DNA of 6,101 nt from Candidatus Sivonenia alaskensis PMM_0068 (GCA_949127685.1 CASBPW010000018.1:1-6101), one strand, 5' to 3'; positions 1 to 5,691 are shown, counted from the first letter of the stretch. Made by a program: numbers and translations. The notes: generated by a model not told the origin, from the letters alone.

Positions 1-375
1 GCAGGGGTTGTGAAGGGCTGTGCAGCCCGTGAAACTACTTGGATTTCTGAGGATATCGAGCGCGTTTATCTAGACCTCTATAACCGAGGTTTCGGACATA
101 GTATCGAAGCTTGGGAAGGGGATGAGTTGGCTGGAGGACTGTATGGAGTGGCTTTAGGAGGCGCTTTTTTTGGTGAATCTATGTTTCATCGGGCTACCGA
201 TGCTTCCAAAATCGTTCTCTGCCACACTATCAGCCACTTAAAAAAGCAAGGCTTTGTTTTATTCGATATCCAGTATGTAAATCCCTTTTTGGAACAGTTC
301 CATCCCGTAGAAATTCCCTTGGAAGAATATTTAGAACGGTTGGCAGAAGCTTTGACGTTAAGAGTAACGTTTTAG
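1..375 (+). CDS. aat: Leucyl/phenylalanyl-tRNA--protein transferase, 3' part
   Basis: Partial gene; the frame is open from the first base, so the true start lies upstream of the window. The GTG at 10 is an internal codon. The enzyme moves Leu or Phe from aminoacyl-tRNA onto proteins with N-terminal Arg or Lys, marking them for ClpS/ClpAP degradation in the cytoplasm. Visible family blocks in order are: a CA-x-R-x-x-TWI segment, GFGHSIEAW, the LAGGLYGVALGGAFFGESMF core, a DASK element, and F-x-x-FDIQYVNPFLEQF near the C-terminus. These match the order in bacterial Aat proteins (Aat family fold related to GNAT). The 124 visible codons are about the C-terminal 60 percent of a usual Aat. The stop TAG at 373-375 is followed by a 208-bp spacer before ho1. 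Family assignment is firm; nothing looks broken in the visible part. Confidence 0.93.
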   Translation, partial: AGVVKGCAARETTWISEDIERVYLDLYNRGFGHSIEAWEGDELAGGLYGVALGGAFFGESMFHRATDASKIVLCHTISHLKKQGFVLFDIQYVNPFLEQFHPVEIPLEEYLERLAEALTLRVTF

Positions 376-445
376 TAAGGCGAGTGTTTCCAATAAAAGT
401 CTCTCAAAGCGTTATCTGAGGCTTAGTTTGGGCTAATTTCCTATC

Positions 446-464
446 CCCTGACATAGTGACAGGG
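446..464. other. Small inverted repeat downstream of aat
   Basis: CCCTG at 446-450 and CAGGG at 460-464 can form a 5-bp GC-rich stem with a 9-nt loop, 70 bp after the aat stop. There is no T-run after it, so a classical intrinsic terminator is not supported. It could be a weak processing hairpin or chance. Confidence 0.3.
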
Positions 465-475
465 ACAGGATTACA

Positions 476-523
476 GGTCTCCGTAAGGATTTTTAACCTA
501 CGAAACAGGGACCTTACGGTACC
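476..523. promoter_or_regulatory. Inverted repeat in ho1 upstream region
   Basis: CCGTAAGG (481-488) is perfectly complementary to CCTTACGG (512-519), with a 23-nt loop. An outer GGT/ACC pairing (476-478 with 521-523) extends it past a small internal bulge. It lies 60-108 bp upstream of the ho1 ATG. It may be a leader hairpin or a split operator; the regulator is unknown. No convincing -35/-10 pair was found in this spacer. Confidence 0.4.
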
Positions 524-548
524 TTCATTAATGCGTGTCTAAAGAAAA

Positions 549-563
549 TTGGAAGAGTTCCAA
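549..563. promoter_or_regulatory. Palindrome TTGGAAGAGTTCCAA before ho1 ribosome-binding site
   Basis: TTGGAA (549-554) and TTCCAA (558-563) are perfect inverted arms around GAG. The palindrome ends 10 bp before the AGGAGG of ho1. As RNA it would make a 6-bp stem with a tight 3-nt loop; as DNA it is a plausible dimeric-protein site. Function is inferred from position only, and arms of this length occur by chance fairly often. Confidence 0.35.
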
Positions 564-583
564 AACACAGCTTAGGAGGTTGC

Positions 584-1303
584 ATGGGCGTCCAGCTTGC
601 ACAGATGCTACGTGAGGGCACTAAGAAGTCTCACACAATGGCAGAAAACACCGGTTTTGTTGCCTGTTTTCTAAAAGGGACTGTTGAGAAAAACTCCTAC
701 CGGAAGTTGGTGTCCAGCCTGTACTTTGTCTACAGCGCTATGGAAGAAGCGATAGAAGAGCATCGAAATCACTCTCTTGTGGGCAAGTTTTACTATCCGC
801 AACTATTTCGCAAGTCCTCTCTGGAAAGGGATCTTAGCTATTATTTTGGTCCTAACTGGCGCAATGAAATCGAGATGTCTCCGGCGGCGACTGCCTATGT
901 CGATAGGATTCGTCGGTTATCCCAACAAAACCCAACGATGCTGATAGCCCATTTCTATACCCGCTATCTTGGGGACCTCTCTGGAGGCCAAATCCTGAAG
1001 AATATTGCGGTTAAGGCTATGGGTTTGAATGATGGCCAAGGGGTAGCTTTCTACGCCTTCGATGCTATTCCTGATGAAAAGGTCTTCAAAAATGAATACC
1101 GAGAGACCATGAATCAACTCCCTATCGATCAGGCTACAGCTCAAGCGATTGTGGACGAAGCGAATGATGCATTTCGTAAAAATATGGACCTTTTCAAGGA
1201 ATTGGAAGGCAATCTAATTTTGGCGATTGGCAAGCTTCTCTTCAATTCCCTGGTTGGTCGTCAGAGCAAAGCAGCCCAGGGGCAACCTATATCTGCTGAG
1301 TAA
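584..1303 (+). CDS. ho1: Heme oxygenase (biliverdin-producing)
   Basis: Ferredoxin-dependent heme oxygenase (239 aa). It opens heme to biliverdin IX-alpha, Fe and CO, the first step towards phycocyanobilin and phytochrome chromophores in the cytosol. The protein closely resembles Synechocystis HO1 (about 240 aa) along its whole length. The block KKSHTMAEN carries the proximal heme ligand His17; YRKLVSSLYFVYSAMEE follows at 39-55; the distal-helix block YTRYLGDLSGGQILK at 125-139 contains the flexible glycines and Asp131; DQATAQAIVDEANDAF lies at 182-197. The start is ATG at 584, with AGGAGG at 574-579 as an excellent ribosome-binding site and 4 nt of spacing. The tail after about residue 223 is variable in the family. 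Three inverted repeats lie upstream. It converges on the XRE gene with 7 bp between stops and no T-rich terminator in between. The symbol is also written pbsA1. Confidence 0.97.
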   Translation: MGVQLAQMLREGTKKSHTMAENTGFVACFLKGTVEKNSYRKLVSSLYFVYSAMEEAIEEHRNHSLVGKFYYPQLFRKSSLERDLSYYFGPNWRNEIEMSPAATAYVDRIRRLSQQNPTMLIAHFYTRYLGDLSGGQILKNIAVKAMGLNDGQGVAFYAFDAIPDEKVFKNEYRETMNQLPIDQATAQAIVDEANDAFRKNMDLFKELEGNLILAIGKLLFNSLVGRQSKAAQGQPISAE

Positions 1304-1310
1304 TGGCTGC

Positions 1311-1664
1311 TCAGAATAAGGAAAAGTCATTTCTTAAACTTTTTCCCTCGTCATGGACTGCAAACGTACACGATGCGTAGGCTGGATGATCACTGCGGAG
1401 GAAAATTATATTTTCCTTGGGCGTGGAGACCTTAGCTGATTCACCGGTGAGTAACCATATAGGATCGACTCTATAGACTTCGTAAATACGCGTGAGAAAT
1501 TCTGAATCAGGTGGTTTTTTCTCTCTCTCATACTGCATCAGAGTATTTTCAGGAATGCCAAGGGAACTAGCAAACTTAGTTTGAGAGAAGGGAAAACGCA
1601 CTTGAGAGATGCGAGCACCAACCCCAAAAGGCATGGTTTGTTTGGATGGAGAAGAATTTTTCAT
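1311..1664 (-). CDS. XRE-family helix-turn-helix regulator
   Basis: 117-residue protein with one Cro/CI-type (XRE) DNA-binding domain. The domain spans about residues 16-75: ARISQVRFPFSQTKFASSLG, then the recognition helix region IPENTLMQYEREKKPPDSEF, and the typical ending YRVDPIWLLTGE. The RIYEVYRVDPIWLLTGE ending is characteristic of phage-repressor-like XRE proteins. The remaining 40 residues carry no recognisable S24 peptidase or ligand domain, so a self-cleaving repressor is unlikely. ATG at 1664-1662 is taken as start; its ribosome-binding site is weak (AGAG only). A second Met at residue 11 also lacks one, so the first ten residues are uncertain. It stands alone, convergent to ho1 and divergent from scpA. 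Targets are unknown; autoregulation in the 1665-1760 region would be usual for the family. Confidence 0.85.
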   Translation of the reverse strand: MKNSSPSKQTMPFGVGARISQVRFPFSQTKFASSLGIPENTLMQYEREKKPPDSEFLTRIYEVYRVDPIWLLTGESAKVSTPKENIIFLRSDHPAYASCTFAVHDEGKSLRNDFSLF

Positions 1665-1729
1665 CGTGCTCTGGTAACCTTGTTCATAAAACTGATGATG
1701 CCTTGGGTAAACCTAACTTGCAGTGCTCT

Positions 1730-1735
1730 GTTATA
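1730..1735 (-). promoter_or_regulatory. Possible -10 box of the XRE gene
   Basis: Read on the minus strand, TATAAC occurs about 65 nt before the ATG of the XRE gene and matches a sigma-70 -10 box in 5 of 6 bases. No good -35 hexamer is seen 16-18 nt further upstream, so support is weak. Confidence 0.22.
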
Positions 1736-1821
1736 CATTTCTTATTAAAGAGAAACACATTTCTTTTCCAGTCTTTCTAGATCTTGCCAAAACGATCGTG
1801 TTCTTCAGGGAAAACGCCTCT

Positions 1822-1860
1822 AAAAACTAAAAGCCTTGCCCAGCAAGGCTTTTAGTTTTT
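1822..1860. terminator. Strong bidirectional-type intrinsic terminator
   Basis: AAAAACTAAAAGCCTTGC (1822-1839) pairs perfectly with 1843-1860 around a 3-nt loop, giving an 18-bp stem with a GC core. Both outer ends are A/T tracts, so it can end transcription on either strand; the T-run is longer on the plus strand (1856-1861). It sits where no annotated plus-strand gene ends nearby: the closest upstream plus-strand gene is ho1, 520 bp away across the antisense strand of the XRE gene. It could instead stop minus-strand transcripts entering the XRE promoter region. Confidence 0.85.
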
Positions 1861-1977
1861 TGTTCCAAAATTCAACAATGTGCAGAACCTGTGTCCAGCA
1901 AGTGTTTTAAAAATAAGACACGTTTATCCTGGGGGTGGAACCAGTGATGAGCCATACCCAAAGTAGGCAAATAGCAG

Positions 1978-2006
1978 TTAACAAAGTAGCACTTAATGTT
2001 AATCTT
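1978..2006 (+). promoter_or_regulatory. Possible scpA promoter (leaderless?)
   Basis: TTAACA at 1978-1983 matches the -35 consensus in 5 of 6 bases. At 16-17 nt spacing the -10 would be TAATCT or AATCTT (2000-2006), only a 3-of-6 match. A start point 6-8 nt further on would coincide with the scpA ATG at 2012, which has no Shine-Dalgarno sequence. This is suggestive, not proven. Confidence 0.25.
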
Positions 2007-2011
2007 TCAAC

Positions 2012-2710
2012 ATGCAGAAAGATGCAATCGGTTTGCTCATTGATCTCGCACGCAAGGGAGAAATAGACCCTTGGGATTTGGACGTAGTCCATCTAACCGA
2101 CCGCTTCTTAGAATCTTTGGGGGACATCCAAGACCTGGGACGTTCCGGGCAGGCTATTTTCTATGCTTCCGTTTTGGTGCGGATGAAAGCAGAAGCTTTG
2201 GCAGAACAGGCTACACTTCCTTGGGATGCGCCCCAAGCAGTAGAACAGCAAGAAGAACTCGATACTGCGCACTGGGTCCAACTCCCGATTCATTTGGAAA
2301 GAAGTATCCGTCGTCGTCCTTCGGTCCCAGCTTACGTGCAGCGCCCCTTGACCTTAATGGATCTCATTTTCCAACTCAAGGAAATGGAAACCTTAGAACG
2401 CCAAGTCGTGCGGACGCAAGCGACGCAACGCCGCCAATCGGTTACGGTCAGGACCCTGGAAGAAGTAGAAGAGCTAGCCCACCATGAAGACCTGGAAGAA
2501 TTGATTGCCTGGATGCATGAGCGACTACTGGAAAGGCAAATGCAGCAAGAATCGCTCAAGTTTCCGCAACTCCTGGGCTCGGAAGAAGACCACGTTGGTG
2601 GATTTCTTGCCCTGTTATTTCTTTCTAGCCGGGGCTTGGTAGAACTGAATCAGGAAATATTTTACGAAGACATTGACGTAGAGCTGATTCACCTGTTAGC
2701 TGAGAATTAG
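2012..2710 (+). CDS. scpA: Segregation and condensation protein A (kleisin)
   Basis: ScpA (232 aa) is the kleisin subunit that bridges the SMC heads and binds ScpB in the bacterial condensin complex acting on the nucleoid. The N-terminal helical domain is seen in DAIGLLIDLARKGEIDPWDL (4-23), followed by DRFLESL and the ASVLVRMKAEAL helix (52-63). This is the cyanobacterial form, in which the usual FEGPLDLLL opening is replaced by an AI-x-LLIDLA-type sequence. A charged linker (about 75-155) leads to the C-terminal winged-helix block GGFLALLFLSSRGLVELNQE (196-215), the SMC-head-binding end. In-frame TAA at 2000-2002 fixes the start at ATG 2012; no Shine-Dalgarno sequence precedes it. The stop TAG (2708-2710) directly abuts a GTG that could start the epimerase gene, indicating co-transcription. 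scpB and smc are not in the window. Confidence 0.9.
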   Translation: MQKDAIGLLIDLARKGEIDPWDLDVVHLTDRFLESLGDIQDLGRSGQAIFYASVLVRMKAEALAEQATLPWDAPQAVEQQEELDTAHWVQLPIHLERSIRRRPSVPAYVQRPLTLMDLIFQLKEMETLERQVVRTQATQRRQSVTVRTLEEVEELAHHEDLEELIAWMHERLLERQMQQESLKFPQLLGSEEDHVGGFLALLFLSSRGLVELNQEIFYEDIDVELIHLLAEN

Positions 2711-2728
2711 GTGAACTTACAGGTAAAT

Positions 2729-3601
2729 ATGGGCAAAGTTTACGAGTATGAACCTGGACATTGGCGCATTGAAAACTCTAAAACAGGCTCACAGGCTGAG
2801 TTTTTGCCTATACGTGGGGGCATCTGCACTGGGTTTAAAGCCTTAGACCAGGAAATTTTTTATCTCGATGAAGCTACTCTAAAAGACCCGAAAGCCAATA
2901 TCCGAGGAGGAAATCCAATCCTCTTTCCCATCTGTGGCAACCTCCAAGCAGACCGTTACCAAGTGGGAGAGACTACCTATACCCTTTCCCGGCATGGATT
3001 TGCGCGGAGTAAAGCTTGGTCCGTTGTCGACATCGATGAAGGAGAGTCTCCATCCATTACCCTGGAACTCAAAGCAGACGCAGAGACACTGGCAAGCTAT
3101 CCTTTTCAGTTTCGCTTGGCGTTCACCTATCGCCTCGCAGGCAATCAGCTACAGATTCTCCAACGCTATGAGAACCACGGAGAAAAGCCGATGCCCTTCA
3201 GCGCAGGGTTTCACCCCTACTTTGCCGTCAAAGACAAAAACAGCCTTGAGATCATGATTCCTGCTCAAACCTATCGGGATCACGTGACGGGAGCCACGGG
3301 AAATTTTAGTGAAGGGCAGTTTTCTTTCGCAGAGCCGGTCATTGATTGGATTTTTACGGATGTTCACGAGCAAGCAGCCTATTTGGTCAGACCGAAAGTC
3401 GGCATCGTGATCAGTTTGACCTATGACCCTGTATTTAAATATTTGGTTTTCTGGACCTTGAAAGATAAGGGATTCTGTTGCTTAGAACCGTGGATGGGAC
3501 CACGTAATAGCCTAAATACAGGAGACGGAGTACAGGTACTTGCGCCTGCTACCAGTCTGGAAACTCAATTTTCGATAGGAGTTCAAGCATTGAACAGATA
3601 G
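2729..3601 (+). CDS. Aldose 1-epimerase family protein
   Basis: Galactose-mutarotase-fold enzyme (290 aa from ATG 2729; 296 aa if the GTG at 2711 is used). The family interconverts alpha and beta anomers of aldoses or hexose phosphates in the cytoplasm. Counting from the GTG start, visible motifs are RGGNPILFPICGNL (65-78), HGFARSKAW with probable catalytic His95, the F-x-AGFHPYFAV block with His168, and CLEPWMGPRNSLNTGDG (257-273) with Glu259 in the place of the catalytic base. These fit COG2017, close to the sub-branch that also contains glucose-6-phosphate 1-epimerases, so the substrate is not settled. I favour ATG 2729 because it gives the usual short N-terminus before the first strand. 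Both starts have only weak upstream signals (GAG 2702-2704; AGG 2721-2723). It lies immediately after scpA, probably in one transcript. Confidence 0.88.
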   Translation: MGKVYEYEPGHWRIENSKTGSQAEFLPIRGGICTGFKALDQEIFYLDEATLKDPKANIRGGNPILFPICGNLQADRYQVGETTYTLSRHGFARSKAWSVVDIDEGESPSITLELKADAETLASYPFQFRLAFTYRLAGNQLQILQRYENHGEKPMPFSAGFHPYFAVKDKNSLEIMIPAQTYRDHVTGATGNFSEGQFSFAEPVIDWIFTDVHEQAAYLVRPKVGIVISLTYDPVFKYLVFWTLKDKGFCCLEPWMGPRNSLNTGDGVQVLAPATSLETQFSIGVQALNR

Positions 3602-3618
3602 GGTTAGACACATAAAAA
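3590..3618 (+). promoter_or_regulatory. Possible nadM promoter at the end of the epimerase gene
   Basis: TTGAAC (3590-3595), a 17-nt spacer and TAAAAA (3613-3618) form a moderate sigma-70-like promoter. Transcription would begin near 3625, giving a leader of about 50 nt that contains the two overlapping hairpins before nadM. The call rests on consensus matching only. Confidence 0.35.
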
Positions 3619-3623
3619 AGGCG

Positions 3624-3665
3624 TGTAAACTCACCTTTATCCTCGGAGAGAGGATGTAAACATCC
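3624..3665 (+). promoter_or_regulatory. nadM leader: direct repeats and two competing hairpins
   Basis: TGTAAAC occurs at 3624-3630 and 3655-3661, 31 bp apart (about three helical turns). Hairpin A pairs ATCCTC (3639-3644) with GAGGAT (3650-3655) around a 5-nt loop. Hairpin B pairs GGATG (3652-3656) with CATCC (3661-3665) around TAAA. Both use 3652-3655, so they exclude each other, and B abuts the ribosome-binding site AGGGAG at 3666-3671. This layout suits transcriptional or RNA-level control of an NAD gene. No known NAD riboswitch consensus was recognised. Confidence 0.4.
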
Positions 3666-3677
3666 AGGGAGTCTGTG

Positions 3678-4697
3678 ATGGCAAAAAAATACAAGTTCTG
3701 TATCTACATTGGGAGATTTCAGCCTTTTCATTTAGGTCATTTAGAAACGGTCAAACTTGCTCTTGAAAAAGCGGAGCAGCTCATTATTATTCTAGGCAGC
3801 CATATGGTTGCCCCTAATATCAAGAATCCATGGAGTTCTCAAGAACGAGAACAACAGATTCGTTCTGCCCTTGCAGACCACATAGAGCAGATTCATTTTC
3901 TACCGATTCGAGATAGGCTCTACAGTGATAATCTATGGCTTACAGAAGTACAGCAAAAAGTTCTATCCATCACGGAAGGAAGTAAATCAGTTGCCGTGAT
4001 TGGACATCGTAAAGATTCCTCTTCTTATTATTTAGATATGTTCCCCCAATGGGACTATATCGAAACGGGCAACTATTACGGATTCAACTCGACGGAGATT
4101 CGTAAAGAGTATTTTGAGGATCAAGAATCTACAGAATACACATCGAAAGTCCTCCCAACAATATCCAAAGCGCTCTTAGATTTTCGGGCAAAAGAGCGCT
4201 ATCGGGAACTCTGTGACGAGTATGTCTTCATCCAGGAATATCAAAAGGCATGGTCTAAAGCGCCCTACCCTCCTATCTTTGTGACCACAGATGCCGTTGT
4301 TGTGCAATCTGGTCATGTGCTGGTTGTGCGACGCAAAGCTAGCCCTGGTTGCGGTCTGATTGCCCTCCCCGGTGGTTTTCTAGATCAAAATGAAACCTTG
4401 ATTGATGGAATGCTTCGCGAACTCAAGGAAGAAACCAGACTTAAAGTGCCTCTACCTGTTTTACGGGGCTCTATTGTAGATAGTCATGTCTTTGATAATC
4501 CGGGTCGTTCTCTCAGGGGTAGAACGATTACCCATGCTTATTTCATTCAGCTCAAGGCAGGAGAATTACCTTCTGTCAAAGGCAATGATGATGCGGAAAA
4601 AGCTTGGTGGATGTCTCTGGGTGATTTATATGCTCATGAAGACAAAATCTACGAAGACCACTTTCAAATCATTCAACATTTTGTGAGCAAAGTTTAG
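3678..4697 (+). CDS. nadM: Bifunctional NMN adenylyltransferase / Nudix hydrolase
   Basis: 339 aa, the same length I recall for Synechocystis Slr0787. The N-terminal domain (about 5-170) joins NMN and ATP to make NAD. It has the nucleotidyltransferase signature GRFQPFHLGH (12-21), IGHRKDSSSYY (108-118) and the NSTEIRKEYF block (137-146). The C-terminal Nudix domain (about 200-339), expected to hydrolyse ADP-ribose, begins at VTTDAVVVQSGHVLVVRRK. Its Nudix box runs from Gly233 with Glu239, Arg247-Glu248 and Glu251-Glu252. The usual Gly near the end of the box is Arg254 (EETRL), while the metal-binding glutamates are intact. ATG 3678 is preferred over the adjoining GTG 3675, because AGGGAG (3666-3671) is 6 nt from the ATG and only 3 nt from the GTG. 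The gene follows the epimerase by 76 bp and may have its own promoter there. Confidence 0.95.
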   Translation: MAKKYKFCIYIGRFQPFHLGHLETVKLALEKAEQLIIILGSHMVAPNIKNPWSSQEREQQIRSALADHIEQIHFLPIRDRLYSDNLWLTEVQQKVLSITEGSKSVAVIGHRKDSSSYYLDMFPQWDYIETGNYYGFNSTEIRKEYFEDQESTEYTSKVLPTISKALLDFRAKERYRELCDEYVFIQEYQKAWSKAPYPPIFVTTDAVVVQSGHVLVVRRKASPGCGLIALPGGFLDQNETLIDGMLRELKEETRLKVPLPVLRGSIVDSHVFDNPGRSLRGRTITHAYFIQLKAGELPSVKGNDDAEKAWWMSLGDLYAHEDKIYEDHFQIIQHFVSKV

Positions 4698-4855
4698 GGG
4701 CTACATTATTCACCCTACGGACGGCGCAAATGGTGTCCTTGGGCTAGAGGCTCTGCCAAATGTACGGGCATGGAGCTGCGATTATTTGTAACCAAAATAA
4801 AGCGAAGATTTGGGGATCACCACCGTGTAGGATATTGCCCATTAGTCTCTATTCC
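4698..4855. other. Spacer between convergent nadM and DUF6398 remnant
   Basis: 158 bp with no coding frame of note, no tRNA and no stem followed by a T-run. Termination signals for nadM and for the minus-strand remnant are not obvious here. Confidence 0.5.
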
Positions 4856-5232
4856 TTACTTTTGTTTATCTTCAGGTAGATAAGGAATTAAGCCCTTGCG
4901 GAAAGCTTCTTCTTGGAATTGACGCGGGGCATTACGGACATCCACAATGAAGCCATTAATGGAGACCATCCAGGCTAGGGGATTTTCGTCTATTCTACTA
5001 GGGACACTCCACTTTGGGTCCATTTGGTACATGTCCATCGCGTCTCGCACCTGTTTGGACTTAGCAGATCCTGTACTCTGGCTTACCCCAAACTGCTTGT
5101 AAATTTCACTCGCACTCATGTGGGGTGTTTGGCTGGGGTCAAACAGGAAATTCACCATGCCAAGTGCATGGACAATAGCGCAGGTTTGACGTGCATTTCC
5201 TTTGGAACTCGTTCTGCACTTTCTTGGCTCAT
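4856..5232 (-). pseudogene. DUF6398-like protein gene with out-of-frame internal deletion
   Basis: The minus strand opens with ATG at 5232-5230, preceded by AGGAG six nt upstream. It encodes MSQESAERVPKEMHVK, a start I recognise as typical of cyanobacterial proteins of this family, but this frame hits TGA after 26 codons. Another frame carries the C-terminal half: QTCAIVHALGMVNFLFD, then an HTH-like part with FGVSQSTGSAKSKQVRD, ENPLAWMVSINGFIVDVRNA and the ending EEAFRKGLIPYLPEDKQK. This frame is open back to 5272 but has no usual start before ATG 5158, which would give 100 aa without a ribosome-binding site. Intact relatives, as I recall them, are about 160-175 aa with a helical segment of about 60 residues between these parts. 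The simplest reading is an internal deletion plus frame change near 5180-5195. A functional 100-aa product from 5158 is possible but less likely. The family's function is unknown. Confidence 0.7.
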
Positions 5233-5390
5233 CTAATTCTCCTAGTAACAGTTGCTGCTCCTGTGAACTACTTTAGTAAATTTTCAGGACTCTGATTAAA
5301 TGTTGTAAAGATGACAGACTCCCCTCTGAATCCTACTGTAGGCTCAATGGAGTTTTTGTCATATAAAAATTGTGTGGGGACTCAGAATTT
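5233..5390. other. Spacer before the secreted-protein fragment
   Basis: Divergent spacer holding the AGGAG ribosome-binding site of the minus-strand remnant (5239-5243) and one arm of a 12-bp inverted repeat (5286-5297). TATAAA at 5362-5367 could be a -10 box for the plus-strand gene, but no matching -35 is seen. No gene is supported. Confidence 0.4.
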
Positions 5391-5673
5391 ATGCTGAAAT
5401 TCAACTCTTTGCTCCCAACACTTGTATCAGGGATTACGCTTAGCGCTACATTTTTAGCAGGTGTTTTACCTGCATCCGCTGTAACGCTGAATTACGAGGT
5501 AAACGGACTGTTTGGCGATGGCGCTACACTCTCTGGAAAGTTCTGGGCAGATTCTATAATGCAAAGCATTACAAATTACAGTATTACAACTTCTCCAAGC
5601 GGGAATCTTGGGGCTACCTATGCGTCAGGGACTCCCGGTAATTCTTATTCCTTCGCTTGGAAATCAGAGTCCT
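5286..5673. repeat. 12-bp inverted repeat pair flanking the secreted-protein fragment
   Basis: AGGACTCTGATT at 5286-5297 and AATCAGAGTCCT at 5662-5673 are perfect reverse complements, 388 bp end to end. No target-site duplication is seen outside them. A pair this long and this close has roughly a 1-in-7 chance of arising at random in such a window, so it may mean nothing. Confidence 0.25.
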
Positions 5674-5684
5674 CAGGAGGCTAA
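5391..5684 (+). CDS. Short secreted protein, likely truncated PEP-CTERM-type
   Basis: 97 aa from ATG 5391. A Sec signal peptide is clear: Lys3, a hydrophobic core (about 7-27) and an Ala-Ser-Ala site, with cleavage expected after residue 30. The mature part begins VTLNYEVNGLFGDGATLSGK and continues with ITNYSITTS. This resembles the front of cyanobacterial exported proteins that carry a DGxTLSGxF element and end in a PEP-CTERM sorting motif. Here the frame stops at TAA 5682-5684 after SSGG, with no Pro-Glu-Pro motif, no membrane helix and no basic tail. It therefore looks like a 5' fragment of a gene perhaps twice as long. GGGGA (5376-5380) is a rather distant ribosome-binding site. In-frame codons back to TTG 5370 add MCGDSEF, which would spoil the signal peptide. 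Expression and function are uncertain. Confidence 0.5.
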   Translation: MLKFNSLLPTLVSGITLSATFLAGVLPASAVTLNYEVNGLFGDGATLSGKFWADSIMQSITNYSITTSPSGNLGATYASGTPGNSYSFAWKSESSGG

Positions 5685-5691
5685 GACTCTG

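Larger units (their letters stand above)
1665..2011. other. 347-bp divergent intergenic region
   Basis: Spacer between the starts of the XRE gene (minus) and scpA (plus). It holds a strong hairpin terminator (1822-1860), a possible XRE -10 box, a weak AT-rich stem (1902-1908 with 1915-1921, 6-nt loop), and a TTAACA hexamer at 1978-1983 close to scpA. No tRNA, no convincing protein-coding frame and no repeat array were found. One 17-codon ATG frame (1695-1748) has no ribosome-binding site and is not called. Confidence 0.6.

Noticed and set aside
10..12. GTG at 10 as the start of aat
   Set aside because: Family-conserved residues occur directly at this point and the frame is open to base 1, so the gene begins upstream of the window.
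917..1144. 75-codon minus-strand open frame inside ho1
   Set aside because: It is antisense to a conserved enzyme gene and matches no family.
1297..1314. CTGAG/CTCAG hairpin between the ho1 and XRE stops as a bidirectional terminator
   Set aside because: There are only five base pairs, a 9-nt loop and no T-run on either side.
1907..2092. 61-codon minus-strand open frame across the scpA start
   Set aside because: It overlaps the conserved ScpA N-terminus and has no ribosome-binding site. Its hydrophobic stretch comes from AT-rich spacer DNA.
2071..2487. 138-codon plus-strand open frame inside scpA
   Set aside because: It is in another frame of a well-supported ScpA gene, its composition is unnatural (many Arg, Ser and Pro), and it has no start signal.
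5024..5236. 70-codon plus-strand open frame opposite the DUF6398 remnant
   Set aside because: It is antisense to recognisable family motifs and is composed of the complement of those codons.
5608..5691. N-terminal extension of the membrane mini-protein from 5608
   Set aside because: It overlaps the exported-protein frame and has no ribosome-binding site, whereas a strong AGGAGG lies later at 5675-5680.
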